Assembly (NCBI GenBank): GCA_017590115.1
Contig: JAGGNK010006571.1
Location: 434,001-498,000 of the forward strand
Reading direction: 5' to 3'
DNA length: 64,000 bases
Source: Montifringilla adamsi
Lineage: Eukaryota; Chordata; Aves; Passeriformes; Passeridae
The notes beneath the pieces were generated by a model that searched no databases, was not told the DNA's origin, and was given only the letters and a program-made list of their open reading frames with translations. A program made the position numbers and the translations under genes. Within the stretch, counting starts at the first letter, position 1, and every line of letters begins with the position of its first letter. Positions 35,401-46,940 of the stretch are shown one piece after another.

Positions 35401-36862
35401 TTAGCTTATAACACTAAGAAAAAGAAAAGAAGAAAAGCTGTATTTCACTCAATGGAGATTGGTAGTCCCTTCACAAAAGAAGCCCTCTCATTTAAGGTAA
35501 CATGGAGCTATTCTGTTAAGTCTTAAAGATCTGCCTTAGTGAAACATTAGTTTCTCAATTGGATCAAACTAATTTGACTTAAAGTAAGTGGGAGGAATGG
35601 TTTAATTAGCACTATTGAATATACTCTGCACCAGACTAGATTTTCCTCTCAGCAGCAGGCAGAACTCATTAAAAAAGAGAACTCAACCTTTTGCTCATAA
35701 TTACCTTTGGTAGACCAGCACTTGATACAATTTTCTAATTGCAGAAGAGGAACTGCACAAAGCTACCATTCAAATGCATATATTAATTTAGTTTTATTTT
35801 CTGCTCAGCCTTCCAAAACTAATTATTTAACATTGAGGTTAGGAAACTGGAGAGTAAGCCTCAAGAGGAATGGGGCAGAGGGTCTCTTAAATAAATTGCA
35901 TTTGAACCTTGAAGGGGAAGGACAATTCTAAAAAACAGCTTGCATGATTGCATAAGAAAAAATGCCCCCCAAACAAGCCCTGTAAAGGACACACAGTTCA
36001 ACACTGTTTTTGTCCTCACACATCTGCCTTACGAGATTGGAGAGTTACATGGCAAACAACATTCACTTCTAAAATTAAAGTTAAAAGTAAAGTTTTGTAT
36101 ATGGAAAAAGTAGAGATTTGACATAAAGTGACAGGTTCTGAGCTGACCTAACTACCTAGAAAATACAACTCAGGTTTGCACTGTGGCAGCCAATAGAAGA
36201 CATGAAAGCAATCACTGAGATCATCTCTGATGAAGAGAAGAACAAAACACACAGAGAGAAACATAAAAGGAGGTTTTCCTGTTCTGCGTTTATTACCCAG
36301 AAGGCACACTCTGGCCTCAGTACACATACTGCAAAGTGCACACAAGAAACTGTATGCAGCCAATGTTTTAAATTAAGTCCTAAAACAGACTTTGTGAATG
36401 CGAGGAAATGGCTTTCACAAAACATCGTTCATCACCAACTAAGTGGCCAGGACAAAATTCATATACCAGTGTTCCTACTGGGCACCCATAATCTGGATGA
36501 TATCTCGAGGAAAGGGCGATAGACTTAAGTCACCATGTCAACCAAATATTTCCTATTGCACAAAGGAATTCTTACACCAAGTTTAAGACTTGCTTTGACT
36601 ATGCTTAGAGCACAGCCAAAGATCAAACCAATGAGTGTTAATAGGACAAAAAGGAGCTTGACAGCACTTCTGAGAGAATCCTCAGCATTTTCCAAGACAC
36701 ACCTCTAAGTCTGCAGGTTTTCTAGGGAGCAATATCCATGTTGTGTAGCATACAGGAATGCTTTCCTTTGCCTAATCTAGCAAATCTGTGTCCTATGGTC
36801 ATTCTACTCTGTAGATCTCTGTAAAGCTTATTTACTGTTACTCCAGTCTCATCATAGATGGG
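35401..36862. other. Unique non-coding stretch
   Basis: No gene recognised. The plus-strand frame 36202-36522 (106 codons) has no domain features and overlaps minus-strand frames of similar length. Confidence 0.55.
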
Positions 36863-36940
36863 AAGCTGCTATCAAAAAAATTATAAACACCTTCTAAAAA
36901 GGCCACTTTCTCTCTGCTAAATTACTTTTGATAGCAGCTT
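36863..36940. repeat. 15-bp perfect inverted repeat, 48-base spacer
   Basis: AAGCTGCTATCAAAA at 36863-36877 is the exact reverse complement of 36926-36940. The 78-base unit could fold as a stem-loop, but the stem stops abruptly at both ends, unlike a typical pre-miRNA. A small MITE remnant or a chance or template-switch inverted repeat are alternatives. Confidence 0.7.
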
Positions 36941-37100
36941 GTAAATTTATTGACAATAAATTCCTGTTCCACTGCATAACTTTAAGAATTGTTTTCTTGA
37001 TAATAGAAACAAGTTAATATGTAACTTTGTTCATTACCAGGTGCAGCAGAATCCTGCAAACAGTAACATGGAGTACAAAGACTGATGAGAGAGTCAGCAC

Positions 37101-37470
37101 TGTGGCTGGATGATAACACTGGAAATCCTCAGACACAGTCTCACTCGAGGACAGGAATCCCGATGTCGCTCTGTTCTTCTAAGTTCTGCTAAACCTTCTG
37201 ATGTTCACATTCTTGTAATGGTGTTTCTCATGCACTTTTATGTAAATAATTATTGTTTTACGTTCTTTACTGGAGGTGGAGAAGTTTGATGGACTGTTGG
37301 TTTGTCCAGTGTCATTGGAGAGGTGGCAATTTCATCCTCCAATCCACTGTCACTTTTGAAAGTCTATAAATATTGGAGTCAGGAAATAAACCCCCCTTCT
37401 TCTTACCTTGGAGTTCCAGTGTCCGCGTCGTTTTAGTTCGTGTCCTATTGCGATATCCTGTTTCTCAACA
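37101..37470 (+). mobile_element. Solitary LTR with near-perfect target duplication
   Basis: A 370-base LTR starting TGTGGCTGGATG and ending TTTCTCAACA (TG...CA). A TATA box (TCTATAAATATTGG, about 37363) is followed 20 bases later by AATAAA (37384-37389) and a pyrimidine-rich U5-like part (CTTCTTACCTTGGAG, then 'gtccgcgtcg'). This promoter-then-signal order is that of a retroviral R region. The flanks are CAGCAC (37095-37100) and AAGCAC (37471-37476), a 6-bp target duplication with one mismatch, which fits an ERVK-type integrase. No internal retroviral genes are present, so it is a solo LTR. The family was recognised by general resemblance to passerine LTRs; I cannot name it. Confidence 0.78.
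37360..37389 (+). promoter_or_regulatory. LTR core promoter and polyadenylation signal
   Basis: The TATA-like TCTATAAATA (about 37363-37372) and AATAAA (37384-37389) lie inside the LTR at 37101-37470. The short spacing means the R region would be very short or the start site very close to the signal. Both motifs are intact, so residual promoter activity is conceivable. Confidence 0.5.
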
Positions 37471-38984
37471 AAGCACTGCCAAAAACCCACACAAAGTCTA
37501 TCATGTACCTTAACTGCCCCAGAACAGCACAAGACAACAGAAATCTAACAATATACTACTTAAATTTTAGTAAATAATTTTGTCAGCCTTAGACAATCAA
37601 ACTATTTTTTATTTCACCTCATTAATTTTAGTTTGTCTTTACCATGTCTTTCATACAACCCCCAAGCAATCCATTCATAAAATAATTACACTGTCCCATG
37701 ACAAAAACCTTGGATTTACCTGGTAAAAATAACTACTAGACAGGAAACCTATGGTTTGATAGTATTTTCATTTAGTTTAGCATATCCTCCCTTTAGTTGC
37801 ATCACTGATTGGGATAAAAGAGGTCCTTATTCAAACCAACATGACCAAAATCAGAAACAGACTTCTTTCTGCTTAGAAACAGACTTGGAATCAGTTAAGT
37901 GAGGTCTAAGCTTTTGATGTTCTTCTCAAAGAAGAGACTGATTCAAGAATTCACAGTACAGAAAAACACAGGAAAAATAGTCTTTACTATTGAGGCGTGT
38001 AAGATTTCTTCTTAAAAAAATACAGAGAAAATGCAATTTAGGAGAACCCTAACTACATAAAAAAGGTAATATGTTATGACAAAAGCACAGGAATTATATT
38101 TAGCAAAATGCATTTTAATAACTGCAATTAAATTATTATGAAGTATCTTAAGGTGAGACTTTAATATAAATGAAAAAAACCAAGACTAAAATCTAAATCA
38201 TAAAAATGACTATATTTTATGGTGTTTCACCAGAATTACATCTAGGAAAATAATGAATTACACAATATCATAAGCATAATTCACATGAAGATTTTCTCTA
38301 CAAACCACATAAGAACCTTACGGCAGACACTAAATAATAGTCTCTAATTGAAATTTAGGTTTATCTGTAGCACTCAAGTGATTAAAATTAATATGATTCA
38401 GAATTGTTGAAGGAAGACGTCTATGAAGGACTAATACAAGACATGCATTTCAAGTCAAAATCCATCATCAACAAGTTAGGTCTTTGCTGTGTTCCAGACC
38501 CACACACACATAAAAATATTGCATACAAACAGAAATCTTATTATATGGGTACCAATGTTAAGGGAAAAATATTGGGTTTTCTGCAAACGTGTCTCCCCTT
38601 TGCCCCTACGAATGAGTAGAGACACAAAGAAAAACATGTTAGGGGAAAAAAAAGACCCACAGGCATATAAAAATAATTATGATATTAATCTTCTCACACG
38701 TAAAGGCCCATAGGATTTCTTAGTTCTGATGAAGCTCAGAAAAAATCCTTCAGTCTATTAACCTCTTGCAGAGTAAAGAACACTAAAAGTGCCTGAGAAG
38801 CAATCAACACAATTTATTTAGACAGCATTTTCTGCAGTCTTAATAAACATTCCTACTCAAGACTCAGAAGTATCTGTTAAGTAATGGAATCTCCAAATCT
38901 TGTTATTCCTCCTTTTATTTATTTATTTTAAAAATCTGTTCATCTCTCCTGGGAGTTTTCCCCATACTACCTGATGTAGAGGGC
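37471..38984. other. Unique AT-rich non-coding stretch
   Basis: No gene or repeat family recognised. Three TTTA repeats lie at about 38918-38930. Confidence 0.55.
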
Positions 38985-39680
38985 TTCATGGGCATTGTAA
39001 ACTGTGGATAACAACAGAGAGGCAGACCAGACCCAGGGTCTTCTGGCTGCATGGACGCACTAGTGTGACATCCCAGTCCATGTGGAAAAGCCACAAAACA
39101 CGGCAGAGAGGCGTGAGCAGCACACTGGAGGCCACACGGGGTTTGGCTGCTGAGCACTGGTAGGAACAAGAGGGCCAGAGGGATGAACCTTTTTCTGCCT
39201 GCTGCTCCAGCAGGCTCTGGAAGTGTGGGAGCAGCTGCCTGTGGAGATGTATGGGCACTGCCAAGCTGGGAGGTGCTTTAGGCTGTCACTGGGTGAGTGT
39301 GGTTGTCACGGGTGGATATGCTGCCTGTTCCCTGCTGGTTCACCATCCGCACTTTGGGAAGGCTGCCTTTTACCCATCACTGCATCCTGCCCCAGCGCAG
39401 CTGGGGGAGGCCAGCTCTTCCCTTGCACCTCTCCAGCCTGTGGGGATGCTGTGTGAATCCACACGTGCAGGTAACCAGGCTGACCACCAAACCACGGCCG
39501 AATGCAGAGAGGAGATTTATCTGCTTGCCTCACTAACAGCGCTGCGCAGCACAGACACACAGGGATACTGCCTCCATTTGGCTTAGTTCATCCCAGCAAA
39601 CAGAGACACACAGGGATATGGGCTCTGTTTGGCTTATTTCATCCCAGCCAAGGGCATGGGCCTGCTGCCAGCCCCAATAT
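38985..39680. other. Unclassified GC-rich island
   Basis: About 700 bases with much higher G+C than the AT-rich flanks, several CpGs, and overlapping open frames on both strands (up to 111 codons). A strong acceptor-like tract (TTTTTCTGCCTGCTGCTCCAG, ending about 39211) and a donor-like GGGTGAGTG (39293) frame an open 82-base segment on the plus strand, but no protein family is recognisable. A 51-bp tandem duplication lies at its right end. It may be a lineage-specific repeat, a retrocopy fragment or a regulatory island. Confidence 0.5.
39553..39654. repeat. 51-bp tandem duplication, two diverged units
   Basis: Units 39553-39603 and 39604-39654 both begin AGACACACAGGGATA and contain TTTGGCTTA, TTCATCCCAGC at the same spacing. 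Several differences between the units indicate the duplication is older than the exact one at 17713. Confidence 0.9.
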
Positions 39681-41712
39681 ATCAAAAAGCTTTGCACACA
39701 CACAGTTTTTCACAAGGCTGCCTGATACAACTTCAGTACTGCCAATAGTGTCAAAATACTATCAGCTCCCTGCCAACCATTTTATTTCACTGCGAAACCT
39801 CCAAAACAGACCTACTTTTTCCATATATAAGTAATATAAATGGGGTTTTTTTATATAACCATTCCCTTCTAAACTCTGGTTTGCACACCTGCCTGGTTCC
39901 TATCCCAAACTTCTCTGAGGGTTTTGAACCCTGACTTTAACTCAACAGTTCTGACTAAATCTCAGCCTCAATTCTTCTCCAAGGACTCTTCACTGTGCTC
40001 TCCCATGTCATGACAGGCCTTAGCAGAACCTCTAATTCCCTGCCTTCACTAAATGTTGAAGAAGAGGGAGAAATTTTCTTTATTATTTGCCAGTGGGCCC
40101 CCAAACTGTTCCACTCTCTCTGCTCATTTTGCTTGTGCTCCACAAAATGGCAAGGGACAGGGGAGGAAGGAAGATGGATGAGCTCAGCATGCCTCAGCTG
40201 CAGACTTCATTCGATGCTTCTGCCTCTGAAAGTTAGCAAGCAAGGCATCAGAAGGCACTTTAATAAAAAAAGAAAAAAAATTAAACTAGACTGGCTTCAA
40301 AAACTGAGAGACAAACTGAAGGTACTTGTTCTGATTAACATTCCATAGACTTAAAATCTCAAAAGCTACCCACCTCAACCAGATAGCCTGGAAGCAATAT
40401 CAAATTCAGGTCTTCTCAGAAGCAAGCAGGCTCATGGTGGGACCCAAAAACATAGCCAAAAGCAGTACTTCATGGAGCACTTTCCGCACAGATCTGCTTT
40501 CATCCACAGAGCTGTATTGTTTAGTGGCCCCTGTGCCTCTGGCAGAAAAGGATGATAAAAGAAACAGCACAACATTTAAGAAAACAGGGAAGAGAAAAAA
40601 AACCCAAACCACTTAACAGAGCAAAACCAAGACACCTGGTGAGAAACACTGCAGAAGCAGTGCCCTGAAAATTGGTTAAGACAGATTCTTCTCCTGTGTG
40701 CTGAAAGGCAGCTATCTGTCACCTTCAAGGGGTACGTAATGGCTGCTGCAGATACCATTTTTCAACAGTGAGGTATGGCTGGGTCAGATGCAGCATTAAA
40801 AACAAAAATGGGTAAGAGGGAAGGGGGGTAGAGCTCCATCATATCAAATATTTCTGTCTCATTGAGTTTGTAGAAGACAATATGTACATTAAATTTCAAT
40901 ACGGAACCTAAACGTTGGGGAAGGTATAGCTGAGGAAACAAATTTTAAAAGGACAAAGATCTAAAGAGTTGAATTTTTGTACAAAAACTGAGCTTGCTAA
41001 TGCCTGTGTAGAAAAAAAAAGTGTTTTGTTTACAATAGCAACAATGCAGTCCAATAAATCAATGAAAAGGGAAACTGGTGGAGAGTTTACAGAATTTAAA
41101 ATAAAAAGAAAACCCCCACAGGGAATTAATCAACTTGCCCTGCAAAATGTTCACCATTTAACACCATGTTATGTACAAAATATGACATTAAAACTTTTCT
41201 AAGCTATCTTTGATTCAATATCTGTTTCATGTAGCTTTTGTGTTTGTGGATATCTTTAAGAACTTTATTTTTGAATTTCTAACATACTAGTTTCTAGTGT
41301 TTTAATTAAACTTCAGTCAAGAAACAGAACTAACATCACTTTTCTAAGACACAATGCACATTGATATGCTGTATACATCATTCCTTTCAGTAGTCAATCA
41401 GAAAGCTGGGCATCTGAAATGTAAAGTAAACATACATTTGAGATAAAACTAGAATTGGTATATTTACATTTTAGTCACAATGCTGCACTTCTGTACTGTG
41501 ATCTTGTGCTAAAATATACTAGTATTCTGCCCATTTTCAACAGTATGTGCTTCATTTCACTTTTAAATTCAGTGGTGTTTACTCTTGTAGTTCAGAAGTA
41601 AAGAATATATAATTGCACAGGAGCACTCTGAATAAATTCAAGATGATTTCTTGGTAGAAACATGGAGAGAAATACAATTGTTGGATTCTAAGAATGGTAA
41701 GCACTTCCCTAT
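39681..41712. other. Unique non-coding stretch
   Basis: No gene or repeat family recognised. Confidence 0.55.
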
Positions 41713-42605
41713 TTTGGTGGGCTGACCCTGACTAGATGATGATTACTCACCAAAAGCTGCTCTGTCATCCTCTCCTCAGCTGGGTAGGGAAGAGAAAATA
41801 TAACAAAAGGCTTGTGGGGTCTAGGTAAAGGCAAGGAGAGATCACGCACTAGATACCACCACAGGCAAAACAGATGCAGCCTGGGAAAATTGGTGTAATT
41901 TATCAACAATTAAATCAGAGTAGGATAAAAAGAATAATCCCCCAATCTTAAAAACATCTTTCTCCTGCCCACTCCTCCCTTCTTCCCAGGCTCAACGTCA
42001 CTCTCAAATTCTCTACCACCTCTCACCCATTGGAGCAGGAGGACAGGGAAGCAGTCACTCCATCACGTGTTGTCTCCGCCACTCCGTTGTCCTCAGCAGA
42101 AGGACTCTTCAGACTCTTCCCCTGCTCCAGCGTGGGTCACTCCCATGGAAGGCAGTTCCTCATGAACTTTTCCAGGCTAGGTGCTTCCCACAGCCTGCAG
42201 TTCTTCAGCAGCTGCTCCAGTGTGGGTCTCTTTCCATGCAGCACAGTCCTTCAGGAACACGCAGCTCTACTGCGAGTGCCCTTCAGGGTCACAGGTGCTG
42301 TCAGCAAACCTGCTACAGCCGGGGCTCCTCTCTCCACCAGCCCACAGGTCCTGCCATGAGCCTGCTCCAGCGTGGGCTTCCTACAGGGCCAGAGCCTCCT
42401 TTGAACACCCACCTGCTCGGTGTGGAGTCCTGCAGGGGCTGCAGGAGGATCTCTGCTCCCCATGGAACCCCGCAGTCTGCAAGCGGACAGCCGCCCCACC
42501 ATGGTCTGTGCCAGGGGCTGTGGGAGAATCTCTGCCCTGGTGCCTGCAGCACATCCTCTCCCTGATCCAGCCTGGCTGAGGTCCAACTCATGGGCAGCAG
42601 CACAT
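41713..42605 (-). mobile_element. LTR of an avian endogenous retrovirus, minus strand
   Basis: About 890 bases of a large bird LTR, read on the minus strand. Its 3' end matches GGGTCAGCCCACCAAA (41713-41728 on the plus strand), preceded by CTTTTGTTATATTTTCTCTT, the ATTGTTGATAAATTAC polyadenylation-region block and TTTTTATCCTACTCTGATTT. Upstream lies a GC-rich U3 with a repeated motif, seen on the plus strand as CTGCTCCAGCGTGGG-type copies at about 42122, 42208 and 42361. Open frames of about 110-130 codons inside it (both strands, 42030-42603) come from this GC-rich repeat structure and are not genes. The 5' limit is unclear and no target duplication was found, so the left end of the LTR may be missing. 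I regard it as ERVL-like from general resemblance. Confidence 0.83.
42122..42377. repeat. Degenerate internal repeats of the LTR U3
   Basis: CTGCTCCAG(C/T)GTGGG occurs three times at irregular spacing (about 42122, 42208 and 42361), each followed by a short CCCATGG/CCATG-type block. The arrangement suggests a decayed minisatellite inside the retroviral U3 region, where repeats often carry transcription-factor sites. Confidence 0.65.
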
Positions 42606-45600
42606 TGACTGAGATTTGAGTTCTGATTTGAGTGTGTTAATTTAGGACGGAATTTTTAATTAGTTGTTATAAAAATTAGTTCTCAACAACATTCTAAGTA
42701 AATGACATCCATTTCTTCCCCCAAAACACAATTGCTTCTGATGCTTAAGTGATTGTGGTGTCAAATATGCCCTGCCATTGCTCTCCTTTAGACTTAATCG
42801 CTGTATTCACATACACAAATTGTTCTGAGACTAAAAGCCCTGCAGCTAAATGCTGAGCCATTCCAATACTCCTTGATAAATAAAAGACAGACATACTACA
42901 ACAGATGTATTATGTTTGGGTGGCCAGCAAAATTCATTCCTTTGCTAAAACCACAATCTGAAAGATTGCATTTTCTAACAGAATGGCCCCTGTGTCATTA
43001 TACAAGTAGTATATGTAGCTCTGGAAAATAAGTTTGTTCAGGAAGTAATGAAACCACAATATATGAATGAGAAGAATGAAAATAGCAAAAGGATTTCATA
43101 TTATGCTATATTATTATGCTAATAATAATTTTTAATGATTAAAATTTGTAAAAAACATTGTAAAAACATTGTAAAGTTTTAATCTGTCCCACTAACAGAC
43201 AAGTGTGCAAATGGGGGACAGAGGGATGAGCGTTTAGCTTTGATTAAAAGACCCCTCAGAACAAACTGAACTTCACAAATGTCAGTGAAACAGCATGAAT
43301 TTTAAAAATAGATATAGGAATATTTCAGACACAAAATTCAATTCATTGTGCTATCTGAAGAATCAACAACATAGCAGCTGTTGCAGACTAGTTATTTTAA
43401 AAAGCTGTAAATTAAAATGGCAAGATATAACCTCTGCCACAAATACAGAAGACTTGCAAGGAGCTATTTCAAGTAGGACAAAAATATTACATTTTGTTAA
43501 CAGGAAAGAAGTCTCATGCAACACAAATTAAAATTAAAACAAAACCATGTCCAAGGGTGTTTAATTTGTCTCTTTATTAAAATATACAAAATGGATTAAT
43601 AGCTATTCTATTTAGCTTTTGAAACTACAATTTTAATACTGCTGTGATCTCTTTCAAAACCTAAAAGGAATGCAAACTTAATAGTGCTCCTCTGATCAAG
43701 TTATGTTCAATTACACATGCATGATAGACCCATTCACAGTTAATGGGAATGGAATAAATTCTGCCTAAATTACAAATTGCAAGCTACTGTCTCCACATGA
43801 TTTTCATTTAAAAAAATAGCCCTTCTTGTGAGACGAGTAGCCAGCTAAACAAGAGCAGATAAATTCAGGAAGGAAATAAAGATGGCGAGAAAAAGGTAGA
43901 AGGAGGCAATCTATTAAAATGCTACACTAAACCAGTATGCAATTTTCCTGGTGAGAAGATCCAAGAGAGAACAACTGGGACTGGAATTAAAAGTAATCAC
44001 ATCCTGCTCTGTGATAAATGTTCTATTAGCTTTGTAGGTTTCAGAGCAATATTAGGGGCTGCTGAATAGTGGGAAGATAAGAATCCTTGCAGCCAAAACC
44101 AAAACCAGACGATCTTGCGGATGAAAGTGCTGGTGAAAATATAATTGCAAAAGTTGGCAGATTTTTACACTTTCTGTAACACTCTTTTGCTGAAATGAGT
44201 TCTTGTCACATATTTGAATCTTGTGCAGGAATGAAGAAATTTTCACTGTGGCACCATAAAAAGGTCTGGTGTTTCCAACCAGAGAGCTCAACAAATTAAT
44301 GGAGTTCCTGCATATTCTTCTAGGAAGACCTAGACTTTTAGAGAAAATTGACACCAATATTTCTGTTGTTTTGAATTATTCATCAAAGAACAGAAAAAAA
44401 TAACAATTAAAAAAAAACCCCAACCATTTATAACTATCAGTTTTATGCGTGTAAACATTTGCTTGCCCTCTTGCATAAGAATCTCCTTGTATGAAAAAGC
44501 AAACAAGCAAGGCCTGGAAATGGATGAAAGATAAAACCTTTCCACACCTCATGAGGGAGCAGCCCTCAGGAGCAGGACAGGTGGCAGCTCAGCAGAAGCA
44601 GGTCCAGGATGGGTAGGGAAGCCAGGTTGCCATCCAGCAGAGGACACATCAGAGCAGACCACGGGCAGACTTCTCCAGAGCCATCCCAGATATTCAGGCT
44701 GCCAGGCACTGCTTCCCTCAGATGTCCAGAGCAGGAATCTGGTACCATTGGCCTCTTTTCTCAAAGAGATCTGGGATGAAGACTGAAAGCAGCAGGACTA
44801 AAGTGCTATTTGAGGCTATTCCCTCAGAATGAGGTCTAGCAAGCCAGAAGCCTTTCTGGCAACACCTCCACTGCACACCGTTGTCGGACATTACACTAGA
44901 CGTTGTAATCCCTTGGTTCAAACCTGATGCCTGGGCAGATGCAAAATTCTTGGTTGCATCAGTATTGACAGCAATTAAGTCCAATGAATCCGGTGTAAAA
45001 TATGTAAAACTAAATACTGCAAGCAGCCACATTCTTTCATTTCTCCTCACAAGGTAGCTGGCAATCTCAGCTGGCTGGAACTGCCCACAGAGCATCCCAG
45101 ATGAGCCACTTTCAGCAGATGGGCTGTTGTGGTTATTATGTCATTTGTGAAAAGAAGGTCCCAGGGAGGTCAAGATAATGCTCTCAATAACTTTGTGAAG
45201 GAGAGTTCAGGCATTATTTTAAGGCTGTTCATATAGGTGTTATATGTGGAATTGAGTACACTGAAAATGCAGAATGAAGGGGAGTTTTTTTTTTCCAGAC
45301 AGATATATTGCAAACTCAAAGCATGCCATGGCCCTCAGAGAGTGTTGGGTGACAGGATATTTTCCCCAATTTGCACTTCAATAAATTCATGTACACATCA
45401 GAAGAGATTGACAGTGTTTTCTTTAGATGAATATTTTAGTAAACTGCACTTAAACAGAAACACAATATACCAATTACTGGGGAAATTCTTGCCAAAACAT
45501 TTCAGCTTTCATTTTGAAGAGCCTGGACATAAGAAGAAACAATAAACTCAGATCAATTTATAGCATTTGAATTGCACTGCAGAATTTCTTGGGTACCAGA

Positions 45601-46084
45601 GCATTGTTGTATAAGTGCATAAAGTCAGACACCACAACTACAGCCACTACAATGCACTATTCTCTTTGCATCATCTCATTTATTGCATTTCAGCATTGAA
45701 AGTCAAACAAATGGGAGCGCTAATCAATGAAGTGACAGGGCTAATCTATCTCTTTATCTGAATTTTGAAGAGAGTGTACCTCTTCAATGAGTACAGGCTC
45801 TCAACTTTACTGTTACTCAAAAAACATGCATGAGATAGTACTTAATTGTCATCTGGAACTGTCCCTGTACACCAAGCGTCTGTTTTATAATTCAGTTTGA
45901 ATTATAAAAGTGCAGTGCATTATGCAGAAAAATCTCTAATTTTTTAGAAGTTTACACTCATTTACTAGCATTATGTCAAACTGATAATTATGCCTGGAAT
46001 AACAGCATAGCATTACTGGGCTGCCAGCCTAAATACTGTTTAGTAGATAGGCAACTACTCGTCTGTATGTGGCTCCCAACTGTG
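42606..46084. other. Unique AT-rich non-coding stretch
   Basis: No gene recognised. A short tandem ACATTGTAAAA duplication lies at about 43155-43178. The minus-strand frame 44718-45095 (125 codons) has no recognisable domain. Confidence 0.5.
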
Positions 46085-46160
46085 CTCCATCAGACAGAGC
46101 TCTGGTCTAAAACTCAGGACACCTGCGTTCACCTCCTGACCCTGGGCATTGCACTTCCCA
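46085..46160 (+). mobile_element. Possible ancient MIR/CORE-SINE remnant
   Basis: The segment with AGAGCTCTGGTCTAAAACTC, 'aggacacctgcgttca' and 'tgaccctgggca' follows the order seen in amniote MIR-type SINEs: tRNA-derived box B region ('ggttca'-like), then the 'ctgtgtgaccctgggca' block. About 75 bases are recognisable and strongly diverged. An alternative is chance similarity. Confidence 0.4.
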
Positions 46161-46877
46161 TGAATGTAGAATTAAACTAAAAATTGTCTACTTTTGAGAG
46201 ATAAGATTAGAAGAAGATAGGCCAAAAAGCAAGTAGACTGCTACACTTTTTTAGCTGAAACACCCCTCCCTTCTCACTTCAATATAAAATACCATCAAAC
46301 TTCAAACTATTTCCATGTTGCATGTCATCAATTCCATGCTTCAATCTCTTAACAGTTTCTGGTCTTCCCACTCTTGCATTCAACTCAAACGAAGTATCAC
46401 TCAGTTTTTCTGCACTCTCCCTCATTCCAGAGGAAGCCTGATTTCTTCCATGCACAAGATGGAAAGATTTGTCTCCTGGGAATCACCCATTGCTGTAGTC
46501 TTCCAACAGTAGCATAACCACAGCCTTGGTTACAGGACTTAGGAATGTTTGCACCAAATGGGTGCCAGGACTGCAGGAGACAGAAGGATGGTGGTATGGC
46601 TAAGGCAGTTCAGTGCCTTCCTCAAAGACCTGACTGATTTGGTCTTTGCCTCCTCAGTCTTGGAGGTCTCTTCAGCCAACTAAACTCACAGCTGATCACT
46701 GGACATTCTGTGCATCCAATTGCTGAGATCCAGATTTACAGAAATGCTGATCATGCCAAAAGGTAAATCCAAAGACACTAGGAAGTAAATTTTCATAAGA
46801 AAAAAAAAAATAATTGAAAGTACTCTGAGCATTTAAAAGTACATACAGAATTAGAGAATGTGACAATTTTAGGTTTA
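46161..46877. other. Unique spacer between MIR-like segments
   Basis: No gene or repeat recognised; an A-run occurs at 46800-46810. Confidence 0.5.
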
Positions 46878-46940
46878 AATCTCTTTGTACCTTGCTTCAT
46901 GCTCTGTAAAATGAAGAGAGTTTATTTCCTCTCTTAGCAT
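46878..46940 (+). mobile_element. Possible MIR 3' region remnant
   Basis: CTCTGTAAAATGAAGAGAG preceded by 'ctctttgtaccttgcttca' resembles the 'cctcagtttcc..tctgtaaaatg' block of MIR. It lies 3' of the other MIR-like segment in the right order, but about 700 bases away, so it is either a separate copy or separated by an insertion. Confidence 0.28.

Noticed and set aside
42030..42608. Cluster of overlapping 60-130 codon frames on both strands
   Set aside because: They lie entirely within the GC-rich U3 of an LTR.
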